Positions 22,094 through 35,189 of a stretch of DNA of 64,000 nucleotides are shown in pieces. Below the pieces are notes generated by a model. The model was not told where the DNA came from. It was given only the letters and a program-made list of their open reading frames with translations, and did no database searches. How positions within the stretch are numbered: position 1 is the stretch's first letter; each line of letters begins with the position of its first letter. The stretch comes from Vicia villosa (lineage: Eukaryota; Streptophyta; Magnoliopsida; Fabales; Fabaceae), in assembly GCF_029867415.1 (NCBI RefSeq), contig NC_081181.1:120419183-120483182 (forward strand), given 5' to 3'. Both the position numbers and the translations under genes were made by a program.

Positions 22094-24796
22094 TCTATTA
22101 TTAATATATCAAAGTAATAGTACTTGGAAATTCCAGTAAAAGCCTTCGGATAAATGAACTGAAACTCAGACTCTAATTTTTTGTTGATTATTTATTTTTC
22201 CCGATTCATTATTTTTTGGCTTCAAATTCAAATCTACACGTTAAATGGTTAAACCCTAAAATTTATTTCATCATTGAATGGATACGTTTTCTATGCGTTT
22301 GAAAAAATCAATCCCTCCACTACCCAAAAAAATAAATTACTTGTGCTCTTTCAATTTTCTATGCGTTTCAAAACCAACAATGGCACACCAGTATTCACTT
22401 TCCCTTTTACAGGTTTGAAGTTTCTTCTCCATTTTTGTTTTCTATTAATTTGTACGATTTGGTATTTTCCAAGTGAAATCTGTTTTCTTCTTGCAGCTAT
22501 TTAAGCATTCCCATGGCTCACTCTATCGATTCTGTGAAGGACATCGAAGGATTTGTGGAAGATTGCAGTTAGTTGTAAGCATATATGGTCTGTAACAAGT
22601 TCTTCCAACAAAGAACGTTTTAATTGATTCGAAGGTGGTATTTTGTTCCCAAATTCTATTGTTTTTGTCTTACACACTGTGTTCTGCCTTATTACTAACA
22701 AATATTATTTCTGTTTTTTTAAGCATGATATGATTCAAGCGATTGTACCTACTTATTTGGTTTTCAAATTCAAGTGCGAACTATCAGCTGGAAGTTCTTA
22801 TATCATGCAGAATTTCAAAGTTTCGAAAAACGACTTCTCTTTTAAGTCGACAAATCATTCTTACAAAATGGTTTTATGTGGATCAACTTCTGTTACGAAA
22901 TCAGACCTTCCTGACATTCCTGCTTATTACCTTAACCTTCTTGGATTGGATGCCATATTTGAAGGAAGGTTTCAGTCTAATGTTTTGGTTGGTAAGTTAA
23001 TTGTATTCTTTGTGATAGATTTCTGAATTTTATGTAATATTATTTATTCCCTGAACATGTTTTGTTTTTTAGATATCCTTGGAGGTATTATTGAGGTATT
23101 ATTGAGATTTCTCAATCTCAAATAAATGGTGACAACAACAAGAACAAAGTTGTTTTTACCATTGTTGTTTTTGTATGCATGTACTGCCGACTCAGACTCC
23201 ACCATTATTATTGAGGTATTATTGAGTTTTCTCAATCTCAAATAAATGGTGACAACAACAAGAACATAGTTGTTTTTACCATTGTTGTTTTTGTATGCAT
23301 GTACTGCCGACTCAGGCCCCACCATTCTTGATAATCAGGTAGGAAGAGCTTTTGTTGCGGCAAACTGTAAGGCTTCCTTCTATAAGGAAGCCTTTTATGT
23401 GAGAGGTGCACACATATGCTTGAATGGATCATCCTTCTTTTATGTGAGAGGTGCACACATATGCATGAATGGATCATTTTTCAAATATATGGTCTTTAAA
23501 CACGTATCTCTTTCTTTTAATTAGTTGGTATTGGAAGTTACAATAATTGTTTCCCAATAATCCTTCATTGTACATAATATATTTAATTACTTGAATATTA
23601 TCATCATTACGTTTTTTTTCACTTTAACTTAACATTATATCAAATATATTTATACCATAATTATTAATTACATAATATTAACCATTAAACTTCTCAAACA
23701 AACCGTCATCTCTTCAAAATAATAATGTTCAAAATTTAATCTCTTTCTTTCTTAATTTTAGTAATTATTATTAGTTATTATTATTAATTATTGAGCTAAT
23801 TTATTTATTAAAAAAATAAATTAGCTTTCAACGGTAACCTACACACGATTTTATTTTTGTATGTATTTGTTTAAACATTAAAATATATCAAATCATAACT
23901 TATTATTTTTTAAATGGGAAGACATACTTAAAGTAAATTATTTCTTTCTCATTAATTATTATCCAATTTCATTAGTACATATAAACTTTACCGCGCATCA
24001 ATAGTAAATTCCATCTTATTAAATAAAATGTAAAAAAATAATATACAATAATTATATCCATATATTTTATTTATATGTGATACTCTTTTTAAAATATATC
24101 TAATATATTAACTAAAATTACGAATACTTTTAAACTACAATAAAAATGTAAGATGATATGACAAATATGAACTTATTGATATAAAAATAATAATTAAAAA
24201 GAATCATAATTAAAAGTGATTTTATGAATTTATTTAAAAAGTATCCTGACGGGTACTGTCATACAATCTATTATCTATTATAATATATAAAAACTAAAGT
24301 ACCTGAAAATTGATAATGCCGTGTTAGATTTTTTATTTTATTGAATATTGTTATAATTATAGGAATGAAATAATTATTGTTATAAATATAGTTGTTCCAA
24401 TGGTCAAATAAATAGAAATATATTTTATGTATTTAATACAAAAAATTACACCTTTTAAATTGATTACAAAATCAATCACCATTATTATAAAATTAAATAA
24501 TATTTATTTATTTATTGATTATTATTATTATTATTAATGTATATCATCAAAACAATTCTTAGGAGTTAAAAATGAAATAAATTTCATTTACGTGTTTTTT
24601 ATCATCCTAAAGTTATATAAGTGGATTAATATATATTTTTTAAAATTACGTTTAAAATATGCCAATAATTCATGAAGTTAAAGGCTAATGGCACAGACAT
24701 ACACGGGTAAATGACTATTTAATTATCATAGCTATTAAAACTCATGTTTTTAACTTTTCAACATAAAATCAATTTTTCGTTGCTCAATGCAATTAG
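22094..24796 (+). mobile_element. Helitron-like RPA unit 2 (2703 bp)
   Basis: Same order as unit 1. It has the complete internal ~127 bp tandem duplication (about 23085-23330) that repeats the GAGGTATTATTGAG...CTCAATCTCAAATAAATGG stretch, and an intact 127-codon exon frame. Confidence 0.7.
22513..23524 (+). pseudogene. RPA1-like OB-fold gene fragment, unit 2
   Basis: Start MAHSIDSVKD at 22513, then a stop in frame. The OB-fold exon lies in the open frame 22643-23026 and reads KFKCELSAGSSYIMQNFK and SYKMVLCGSTSV, so S-to-C and L-to-M changes mark this copy. The intron GTAAGT...TTTTTTAG (about 22992-23073) is kept. The downstream part (23270-23524) is open for 84 codons with the duplicated FYVRGAHIC word. 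There is no second OB-fold and no zinc finger. It should not make a working RPA. Confidence 0.55.
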
Positions 24797-27507
24797 TCTA
24801 TTATTAATATATCAAAGTAATAGTACTTGGAAATTCCAGTAAAAGCCTTCGGATAAATGAACTGAAACTCAGACTCTAATTTTTTGTTGATTATTTATTT
24901 TTCCTGATTCATTATTTTTTGGCTTCAAATTCAAATCTACACGTTAAATGGTTAAACCCTAAAATTTATTTCATCATTGAATGGATACGTTTTCTATGCG
25001 TTTGAAAAAATCAATCCCTCCACTACCCAAAAAAATAAATTACTTGTGCCCTTTCAATTTTCTATGCGTTTCAAAACCAACAATGGCACACCAGTATTCA
25101 CTTTCTCTTTTACAGGTTTGAAGTTTCTTCTCCATTTTTGTTTTCTATTAATTTGTACGATTTGGTATTTTCCAAGTGAAATCTGTTTTCTTCTTGCAGC
25201 TATTTAAGCATTCCAATGGCTCGCCCTACCGATTCTGTGAAGGACATCGAAGGATTTGTGGAAGATTGCAGTTAGTTGTAAGCATATATGGTCTGTAACA
25301 AGTTCTTCCAACAAAGAACGTTTTAATTGATTCGAAGGTGGTATTTTGTTCCCAAATTCTATTGTTTTTGTCTTACACACTTTGTTCTGCCTTATTACTA
25401 ACAAATATTATTTCTGTTTTTTTAAGCATGATATGATTCAAGCGATTGTACCTACTTATTTGGTTTTCAAATTCAAGTCCGAACTATCAGCTGGAAGTTC
25501 TTATATCATGCAGAATTTCAAAGTTTCGAAAAACGACTTCTCTTTTAAGTCGACGAATCATTCTTACAAATTGGTTTTATGTGGATCAACTTCTGTTACG
25601 AAATCAGACCTTCCTGACATTCCTGCTTATTACCTTAACCTTCTTGGATTGGATGCCATAGTTGAAGGAAGGTTTCAGTCTAATGTTTTGGTTGGTAAGT
25701 TAATTGTATTCTTTGTGATAGATTTCTGAATTTTATGTAATATTATTTATTCCCTGAACATGTTTTGTTTTTTAGACATCCTTGGAGGTATTATTGAGGT
25801 ATTATTGAGATTTCTCAATCTCAAATAAATGGTGACAACAACAAGAACAGAGGTTTTTTTACCATTGTTGTTTTTGTATGCATGTACTGCCGACTCAGAC
25901 TCCACCATTATTATTGAGGTATTATTGAGTTTTTTCAATCTCAAATAAATGGTGACAACAACAAGAACATAGTTGTTTTTACCATTGTTGTTTTTGTATG
26001 CATGTACTGCCGACTCAGGCCCCACCATTCTTGATGATCAGGTAGGAAGAGCTTTTGTTGCGGCAAACTGTAAGGCTTCCTTCTATAAGGAAGCCTTTTA
26101 TGTGAGAGGTGCACACATATGCTTGAATGGATCATCCTTCTTTTATGTGAGAGGTGCACACATATGCTTGAATGCTTGAATGGATCATTTTTCAAATATA
26201 TGGTCTTTAAACACGTATCTCTTTCTTTTAATTAGTTGGTATTGGAAGTTACAATAATTGTTTCCCAATAATCCTTCATTGTACATAATATATTTAATTA
26301 CTTGAATATTATCATCATTACGTTTTTTTTCACTTTAACTTAACATTATATCAAATATATTTATACCATAATTATTAATTACATAATATTAACCATTAAA
26401 CTTCTCAAACAAACCGTCAGCTCTTCAAAATAATAATGTTCAAAATTTAATCTCTTTCTTTCTTAATTTTAGTAATTATTATTAGTTATTATTATTAATT
26501 ATTGAGCTAATTTATTTATTAAAAAAATAAATTAGCTTTCAACGGTAACCTACACACGATTTTATTTTTGTATGTATTTGTTTAAACATTAAAATATATC
26601 AAATCATAACTTATTATTTTTTAAATGGGAAGACATACTTAAAGTAAATTATTTCTTTCTCATTAATTATTATCCAATTTCATTAGTACATATAAACTTT
26701 ACCGCGCATCAATAGTAAATTCCATCTTATTAAATAAAATGTAAAAAAATAATATACAATAATTATATCCATATATTTTATTTATATGTGATACTCTTTT
26801 TAAAATATATCTAATATATTAACTAAAATTACGAATACTTTTAAACTACAATAAAAATGTAAGATGATATGACAAATATGAACTTATTGATATAAAAATA
26901 ATAATTAAAAAGAATCATAATTAAAAGTGATTTTATGAATTTATTTAAAAAGTATCCTGACGGGTACTGTCATACAATCTATTATCTATTATAATATATA
27001 AAAACTAAAGTACCTGAAAATTGATAATGCCGTGTTAGATTTTTTATTTTATTGAATATTGTTATAATTATTGGAATGAAATAATTATTGTTATAAATAT
27101 AGTTGTTCCAATGGTCAAATAAATAGAAATATATTTTATGTATTTAATACAAAAAATTACACCTTTTAAATTGATTACAAAATCAATCACCATTATTATA
27201 AAATTAAATAATATTTATTTATTTATTGATTATTATTATTATTATTAATGTATATCATCAAAACAATTCTTAGGAGTTAAAAATGAAATAAATTTCATTT
27301 ACGTGTTTTTTATCATCCTAAAGTTATATAAGTGGATTAATATATATTTTTTAAAATTACGTTTAAAATATGCCAATAATTCATGAAGTTAAAGGCTAAT
27401 GGCACAGACATACACGGGTAAATGACTATTTAATTATCATAGCTATTAAAACTCATGTTTTTAACTTTTCAACATAAAATCAATTTTTCGTTGCTCAATG
27501 CAATTAG
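24797..27507 (+). mobile_element. Helitron-like RPA unit 3 (2711 bp)
   Basis: Nearly the same as unit 2. Its own mark is an 8 bp duplication, TGCTTGAATGCTTGAATGG, near 26167. Confidence 0.7.
25216..26235 (+). pseudogene. RPA1-like OB-fold gene fragment, unit 3
   Basis: Start MARPTDSVKD at 25216 followed by a stop. The OB-fold exon is in the open frame 25346-25729, the form most copies share (127 codons, including read-through of both intron borders). The small duplication near 26167 puts a stop after AHICLNA in the tail frame. The conserved splice borders and identical frame breaks across units show that the gene was already broken before the array expanded. Confidence 0.55.
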
Positions 27508-27926
27508 TCTATTATTAATATATCAAAGTAATAGTACTTGGAAATTCCAGTAAAAGCCTTCTGATAAATGAACTGAAACTCAGACTCTAATTTTTTGTTG
27601 ATTATTTATTTTTCCTGATTCATTATTTTTTGGCTTCAAATTCAAATCTACACGTTAAATGGTTAAACCCTAAAATTTATTTCATCATTGAATGGATACG
27701 TTTTCTATGCTTTTGAAAAAATCAATCCCTCCACTACCCAAAAAAATAAATTACTTGTGCCCTTTCAATTTTCTATGCGTTTCAAAACCAACAATGGCAC
27801 ACCAGTATTCACTTTCTCTTTTACAGGTTTGAAGTTTCTTCTCCATTTTTGTTTTCTATTAATTTGTACGATTTGGTATTTCCCAAGTGAAATCTGTTTT
27901 CTTCTTGCAGCTATTTAAGCATTCCC

Positions 27927-28939
27927 ATGGCTCGCCCTACCGATTCTGTGAAGGACATCGAAGGATTTGTGGAAGATTGCAGTTAGTTGTAAGCATATAT
28001 GGTCTGTAACAAGTTCTTCCAACAAAGAACGTTTTACTTGATTCGAAGGTGGTATTTTGTTCCCAAATTCTATTGTTTTTGTCTTACACACTGTGTTCTG
28101 CCTTATTACTAACAAATATTATTTCTGTTTTTTTAAGCATGATATGATTCAAGCGATTGTACCTACTTATTTGGTTTTCAAATTCAAGTCCGAACTATCA
28201 TTCTTACAAATTGGTTTTATGTGGATCAACTTCAGTTACGAAAAACGACTTCTCTTTTAAGTCGACGAATCATTCTTACAAATTGGTTTTATGTGGATCA
28301 ACTTCAGTTACGAAATCAGACCTTCCTGACATTCCTGCTTATTACCTTAACCTTCTTGGATTGGATGCCATAGTTGAAGGAAGGTTTCAGTCTAATGTTT
28401 TGGTTGGTAAGTTAATTGTATTCTTTGTGATAGATTTCTGAATTTTATGTAATATTATTTATTCCCTTAACATGTTTTGTTTTTTAGATATCCTTGGAGG
28501 TATTATTGAGGTATTATTGAGATTTCTCAATCTCAAATAAATGGTGACAACAACAAGAACAGAGTTGTTTTTACCATTGTTGTTTTTGTAAGCATGTACT
28601 GCCGACTCAGACTCCACCATTATTATTGAGGTATTATTGAGTTTTCTCAATCTCAAATAAATGGTGACAACAACAAGAACATAGTTGTTTTTACCATTGT
28701 TGTTTTTGTATGCATGTACTGCCGACTCAAGCTCCACCATTCTTGATGATCAGGTAGGAAGAGCTTTTGTTGCGGCAAACTGTAAGGCTTCCTTCTATAA
28801 GGAAGCCTTTTATGTGAGAGGTGCACACATATGCTTGAATTGATCATCCTTCTTTTATGTGAGAGGTGCACACATATGCTTGAATGGATCATTTTTCAAA
28901 TATATGGTCTTTAAACACGTATCTCTTTCTTTTAATTAG
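27927..28939 (+). pseudogene. RPA1-like OB-fold gene fragment, unit 4 (rearranged)
   Basis: Start MARPTDSVKD at 27927. In the main exon, 39 bp coding for AGSSYIMQNFKVS have been replaced by a 40 bp copy of the downstream TTCTTACAAATTGG...CAGTTACG segment. HSYKLVLCGSTSV is therefore encoded twice and the frame shifts by one. Both copies share CTTCAGTTACG, where the other units have CTTCTGTTACG, so the new copy was templated from within this unit. The rest matches units 2, 3 and 5. Confidence 0.55.
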
Positions 28940-30046
28940 TTGGTATTGGAAGTTACAATAATTGTTTCCCAATAATCCTTCATTGTACATAATATATTTA
29001 ATTACTTGAATATTATCATTATTACGTTTTTTTTCACTTTAACTTAACATTATATCAAATATATTTATACCATAATTATTAATTACATAATATTAACCAT
29101 TAAACTTCTCAAACAAACCGTCAGCTCTTCAAAATAATAATGTTCAAAATTTAATCTCTTTCTTTCTTAATTTTAGTAATTATTATTAGTTATTATTATT
29201 AATTATTGAGCTAATTTATTTATTAAAAAAATAAAATAGCTTTCAACGGTAACCTACACACGATTTTATTTTTGTATGTATTTGTTTAAACATTAAAATA
29301 TATCAAATCATAACTTATTATTTTTTAAATGGGAAGACATACTTAAAGTAAATTATTTCTTTCTCATTAATTATTATCCAATTTCATTAGTACATATAAA
29401 CTTTACCGCGCATCAATAGTAAATTCCATCTTATTAAATAAAATGTAAAAAAATAATATACAATAATTATATCCATATATTTTATTTATATGTGATACTC
29501 TTTTTAAAATATATCTAATATATTAACTAAAATTACGAATACTTTTAAACTACAATAAAAATGTAAGATGATATGACAAATATGAACTTATTGATATAAA
29601 AATAATAATTAAAAAGAATCATAATTAAAAGTGATTTTATGAATTTATTTAAAAAGTATCCTGACGGGTACTGTCATACAATCTATTATCTATTATAATA
29701 TATAAAAACTAAAGTACCTGAAAATTGATAATGCCGTGTTAGATTTTTCATTTTATTGAATATTGTTATAATTATAGGAATGAAATAATTATTGTTATAA
29801 ATATAGTTGTTCCAATGGTCAAATAAATAGAAATATATTTTATGTATTTAATACAAAAAATTACACCTTTTAAATTGATTACAAAATCAATCACCATTAT
29901 TATAAAATTAAATAATATTTATTTATTGATTATTATTATTATTATTAATGTATATCATCAAAACAATTCTTAGGAGTTAAAAATGAAATAAATTTCATTT
30001 ACGTGTTTTTTATCATCCTAAAGTTGTATAAGTAGATTAATATATA

Positions 30047-32052
30047 TGTAACACCCATATATAAATACATACATCAAAGCATATACATATACATGAATCC
30101 AAGTATTTGGTACTGAAAATACTTATAAGTTCCTAGTCAACACATTATACATATTAATGCCCAAAATACAAAGTTCTAACAACGGCATAATACATACAAG
30201 ATGTTCAAAAGTAAATACTAAGAACTAGATCAACAATGATCACAAAATAAAATCCACAACGGAAGCTTCGCCATGTCCAAAACAAGCATAAGGAATAAGG
30301 AAATCAAACTGCTTTCTCCTTACCCTTCGCGGAACCTGTAGTACCTGAAATCAATATATAATGGGGTGAGATAAAATATCTCAGTGAGTTCCCTATCTTA
30401 TGGGTCCTCTCGGCTCTAAAGGGTTCTAGCCTATAAATCTCAAGTCACAACAAGGAACTAGACCTTGAGTTCACATACTAACATTATATGGAATCATACT
30501 TAGAGTTCAACAACTCAAACACAAGATTACTAATCGGAAACCAATACCAAGGCATCCCCATATTCCCGTCCCCTTCTACGTCTAGGAGGTGGCACGAGTC
30601 ATGGATCCTTTGGAAAATCTTGACATACAAAATCGATTCGGACTCATGAGCCTTTCCCCATGAATCGTCACTTCACATGGCCCGTACACTATCACAAGTC
30701 TCTACCCGTAGGTTCCATTCGTACACAAAAGCGGGAATCAAACCTGCCAAGATTATGTGTGCCTCTCTGCACGAAGAATGCCTGTTAGCATTCAAAAGAA
30801 AAATAAAGAAATAAAGAAAATACAACGGTTCCGATTAATACATCATACAATGGCGATCGCTCACACAAACCACTGGGCCTGTTAGCCTTTCCTCATAAGA
30901 TTCCAAACACGTATGTTCCATATAATGTCTCATCCTAGGTTTCTTTGTTAAGCTACATAACCTAACAATTCCTAGTTTCCTCACTTAACCTTTATTCACA
31001 TAACAATGAAGTTATTCAAACCTCTCTGATATAAATATATATAACAAAGGTTTACCAATCCACCTGCAATAGAACTCAACCAACAATTATAGAGTACACA
31101 AGCATCATACCAAAAGCATAACGTTCTCATGATTCCGAATGAAAACCAACCCAAGTAATCAAGCAATTTCCCGACTCTCGATTAAATAATTCTCCCCTTT
31201 TTCCCAAAACCTACACTACTAGAAAGTACAAGTTTCTAGCTTCCTACCACTTCGAACGGTGATTAAAACAGAGTTACGGTTCAAAAGTTATGGTCTAAAC
31301 GGTTTATCTCATTAAGCTAAAGAATTTGGTTAAGAAAGCTTCAGTTCGCGCCGCGCAACAGCTAGGTCGCGCCGCGAACCCTCTGGCAGAAGCAAACCTC
31401 ACAAAATTCTCAGAGTGTTCGCGTCGCGAACCCTCGTACGCGCCGCGTACTGATGGCAGAACCAAAACCCCAGAATTTATCTGCAAGGTTCGCGCCACGA
31501 AGCGCGCGAAAACAGAATTTCCAGTTCTGTTTTCTTGCTTCTCCCATGGTTCAATCCAACCATTTCCACATCCCAACCTGTTCCAGATCATACTAAAGTA
31601 TAGAAACAACATATCTATAGTATACTTATGATTTATAACACTCAACCATGATTATTCAAGATTTGATTCAAAAACCTAGGTTTTCTATAAAAACCCCAAA
31701 TGCAAAACTTATGATTTTTCATCCATAAATCAAAATTTACAAGTTTCTAACTAGAACCCACCTCGATTACGAGTCGTTGATGTCGAAGATGAGTCGATTC
31801 GGCGGAGAAATGATGAAGATCCAAGCTTTTCTTCTCTTTTACTCTTGCTCTTCCTTCTCTCTACTTCCTCCCTCTAGAACTTTGTTTGATGCAAGAATGA
31901 GAAGAAAATAGAAGGAAAAGGATATAAGAAAAAAATATCTTTAAGTTAACACTACTAACTTAATGTCTAAAAGTATCTCTAATGTACCAATTGATAAAAC
32001 CTCAGTGTCAGTTAATAACATTAGAGCATTTAATTTAATACGGGGTATTACA
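30047..32052 (-). repeat. 3' LTR of the Tekay element
   Basis: 2006 bp. The minus strand starts TGTAATACCCCG and ends GGGTGTTACA. It carries a cluster of GC-rich palindromic words, CGCGCCGCG and TCGCGACGCGA types (31347-31507), and the stem-loop GAGATAAAATATCTC (30368-30382). The open frames 31304-31645 and 31326-31631 come from the GC-rich cluster and are not genes. Confidence 0.92.
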
Positions 32053-32068
32053 TCCTCCCCCCCTTAAA
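32053..32068 (-). other. Polypurine tract of the Tekay element
   Basis: The minus strand reads TTTAAGGGGGGGAGGA directly before the LTR start TGTAATACCC. Confidence 0.85.
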
Positions 32069-32094
32069 TAGAAATTCGTCCTCGAATTTAAGAA

Positions 32095-35000
32095 TTACCT
32101 GAAAAGGTGAGGGTAAGCATCCCGCATTTCCGATTCAAGTTCCCATGTAGCATCACCCGGATGCGTCACATCCCACTGAACCTTAACCAGAGGAATCTCC
32201 TTGCTTCGTAACACTTTAGTCTCTCTTCCCACGAATCATTCTAATCCTATCTGTGGTCTCTTGAATAATTTCGGGTCCCAAAATTCTATCCTCACCAACT
32301 TCTGGCCAACACAACGGTGTTCTACATTTCCTCCCATAAATGCCTCATAAGGTGCCATACCGATACTCGCGTGATAATTGTTATTGTATGCAAATTCAAT
32401 CAATGGTAAAAGCTCCTTCCAATTTCCTCTACTTTCAAGCACACAAGCTCTTAACATATCTTCCAAGGTTTGTATCGTTCGCTCCGTTTGACCATCTGTT
32501 GGAGGGTGGTTCGACGTGCTCAAACATATTTTAGATCCCATCGCTTGTTGAAAAGCTCTCCAAAACCTCGAAGTGAACTTTGGATCTCTATCCGACACAA
32601 TACTAGAGGGTACACTGTGCAACTTCACAATCTCTGCGACAAATAACCGCGCAAGATGACTTGCCTTGTAAGTAGTCTTCACGGCTAAGAAATGTGCAGA
32701 TTTCGTCAACCGATCTACAATCACCCAAATAGAATCATATCCACCTTGAGTACGAGGTAAAATAACCGCAAAATCCATTGAAATACTATCCCACTTCCAT
32801 ATTGGAATCTCTAGTGGTTGTAACAATCCACCTGGTCTTTGATGTTCAATCTTTACTTGTTGGTATACAGCACACTCCGTTACGTACACCGCAACATCTC
32901 TTTTCATTCCGGACCACCAATAATCTCTTTTCAAATCTTGATACATTTTTGAAGAACCCGGATGTATAGTGAAAGCACCCTTGTGAGCTTCATCTAAAAT
33001 GCTTCTTTTCAATAACGCATCGTCCGGAACACAAATCCTCTGATTAAGCATAATCACTCCACCCGTAGCTCGAGTAAACCCTGGTTGAACCAACACCTCT
33101 TGTAACTTGGCATCTGACACTTATGCTTGTTGAACGTCATTTCTCAAAATAGAATTAACATTCAAGTTTCCCATCAATACCCCATTTTGGGTCCAAACAA
33201 ATTGAAGGTTGAGATCTCGAAAATTTTCCAACAATGCATACTCTAACATCATTAATTCGGCCCTCTTTAACACCTTCCGACTCAAGGCATCCGCCACTTT
33301 ATTTGCCTTGCCTGGATGGTACTTCAAGTCAAAATCATAATCCTTCAAGTATTCCATCCACCGCCTCTGACGCATGTTCAACTCCTTCTGATCGAATAGG
33401 TACTTTAAACTCTTGTGGTCACTGAACATTTCAAAATGAACTCCATACAAGTAATGACGCCACACCTTTAGGGTAAAAACAACCGCAGCCAATTTTAAAT
33501 CATGAGTTGGATAATTCTCTTCGTGAACCTTTAACTGTCGAGATGTGTATGCTACCACCTGACCATCCTGCATCAATACCCCTCCTAATCCTTTCTTGGA
33601 AGCATCGCAAAATACTTCATAGGACTTATTTGGATCAGGAACGATTAAAACAGGAGCAGTCGTCAATCTTTCTTTCAGGCCCATGAAACTCTGTTCACAC
33701 CCCGAATCCCAATCATAAGGACACTCCTTCCGCGTAAGTCTAGTCATTGGTAAAGCCAATTGAGAAAACCCTTTTATAAATCTTCTGTAGTAGCCGGCTA
33801 AGCCCAAGAAACTTCGGACTTCTGAGACATTGCTCGGTCTCTCCCAATTAATTACCGCTTCAATTTTTGACGGGTCCACTGCCACACCTCCTTGAGATAT
33901 GACATGACCAAGAAATCTTACCTCCGTCATCCAAAACTCACACTTGCTTAACTTAGCAAACAATTGATTTTCTAGCAATACCGACAGAACAATCCTCAGG
34001 TGTTCTTCGTGCTCTTGTGGAGTACGAGAATAAATAAGAATGTCATCAATAAAGACTACCACAAATTGATCTAAGTAAGGCTGGAATATCCGATTCATAT
34101 AATCCATGAAAACAGCTGGAGCATTCGTAACACCGAAAGGCATTACCAAGAATTCATAATGACCATAACGGGTTCTAAATGCAGTCTTTGGCACATCTGA
34201 GCTCTTCACACGGATTTGGTGATAACCTGACCGCAAATCAATCTTTGAGAACACACAGGCTCCTTTCAATTGATCTAACAAGTCGTTTATCCTTGGCAAA
34301 GAGTATTTGTTCTTGATGGTGGCCTTATTCAACCGACGGTAATCAATACATAGTCTCATCCCACCATCCTTCTTCTTTACTAACAACACTGGAGCTCCCC
34401 ACGGTGAGACACTAGGTCGCACAAAATGTTTAGCCATCAGCTCCTCCAATTGCCCCTTCAATTCTCTTAATTCAAGCGGTGCCATCCGATACGGAGAAAC
34501 GGATATAGGAGCCGTTCCCGGTATCAGGTCAATAGAGAATTCCACTTCCCTTTCAGGAGGAAGAGAAGTGACATCCTCGGGAAAAACATCAGGAAATTCT
34601 CTAACAACAGCAATTTGCGAAACCTCTAACTTGTCACCCGTCTCCTCAGTGAGAACCAACAGAACAGACTTCTCTTTCTCAAACAAGAAATTAATCATAC
34701 CTACCGTACCTTCTAGTATAGTAGTCAACACATCCTTCGGAGTAGCTTCTTCAGATGGAATAATGATTAACTTCTCTTCACACCCAATGAACACCGAATT
34801 AGCAGAAAGCCAATCCATTCCCAATACAACATCTACCTTCTTAAGTGGTAAGCAAACAAGATCAATCTGGAAATTCCTACCACCCACAGATAACACACAA
34901 TTTTCACACACCAACGGTGTCTCTACCATCTCATCCATAGCAGTAGTAACCGCCATAGGAGGAAATAAAGGAGTAGCTTGCAACCCAAGTCGCTTTATAC

Positions 35001-35187
35001 ATTGCAATGACACAAAAGAATGTGTTGCTCCACAATCAAATAGAACAAAACAAGAATGCCCATTAATGAAACACGTACCCGCAATCAATGAGTTATCACT
35101 CTTGGTCTTCTTAGCATCCAAGGTATAAACTCTACCAGTACCCCTTCCTTGTACTTGATTCCTATTCTGAGGACAATTCCTCACCAC
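32095..35187 (-). pseudogene. pol: Tekay pol (protease-RT-RNase H-integrase-chromodomain tail), broken
   Basis: Open from 35187 to 33121 (688 codons). The order is second zinc knuckle end (VRNCPQ), protease with [10 protein letters not shown] (usual DSGA, so Ser is Cys), reverse transcriptase with [21 protein letters not shown] and FIDDILIYS, and RNase H with [13 protein letters not shown] and [16 protein letters not shown] single TAA at 33123-33121 then stops the frame. The integrase continues in the same frame to 32236, with HPGSSKMY, a zinc-binding site missing its last Cys (CAVY), and catalytic D, D and E in SMDFAV, VSDRDPKF and TERTIQTLED. A frameshift near 32260 and an internal deletion follow. 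The end PLVKVQWDVTHPGDATWELE...YPHLF (stop at 32097-32095) is the chromodomain-type tail of Tekay elements. In the family this polyprotein makes and inserts the DNA copy. This copy cannot work alone. Confidence 0.9.
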
Positions 35188-35189
35188 AT

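Noticed and set aside
31304..31645. 113-codon frame and its opposite-strand partner of 101 codons
   Set aside because: Caused by GC-rich palindromic words lacking stop codons within the Tekay LTR.
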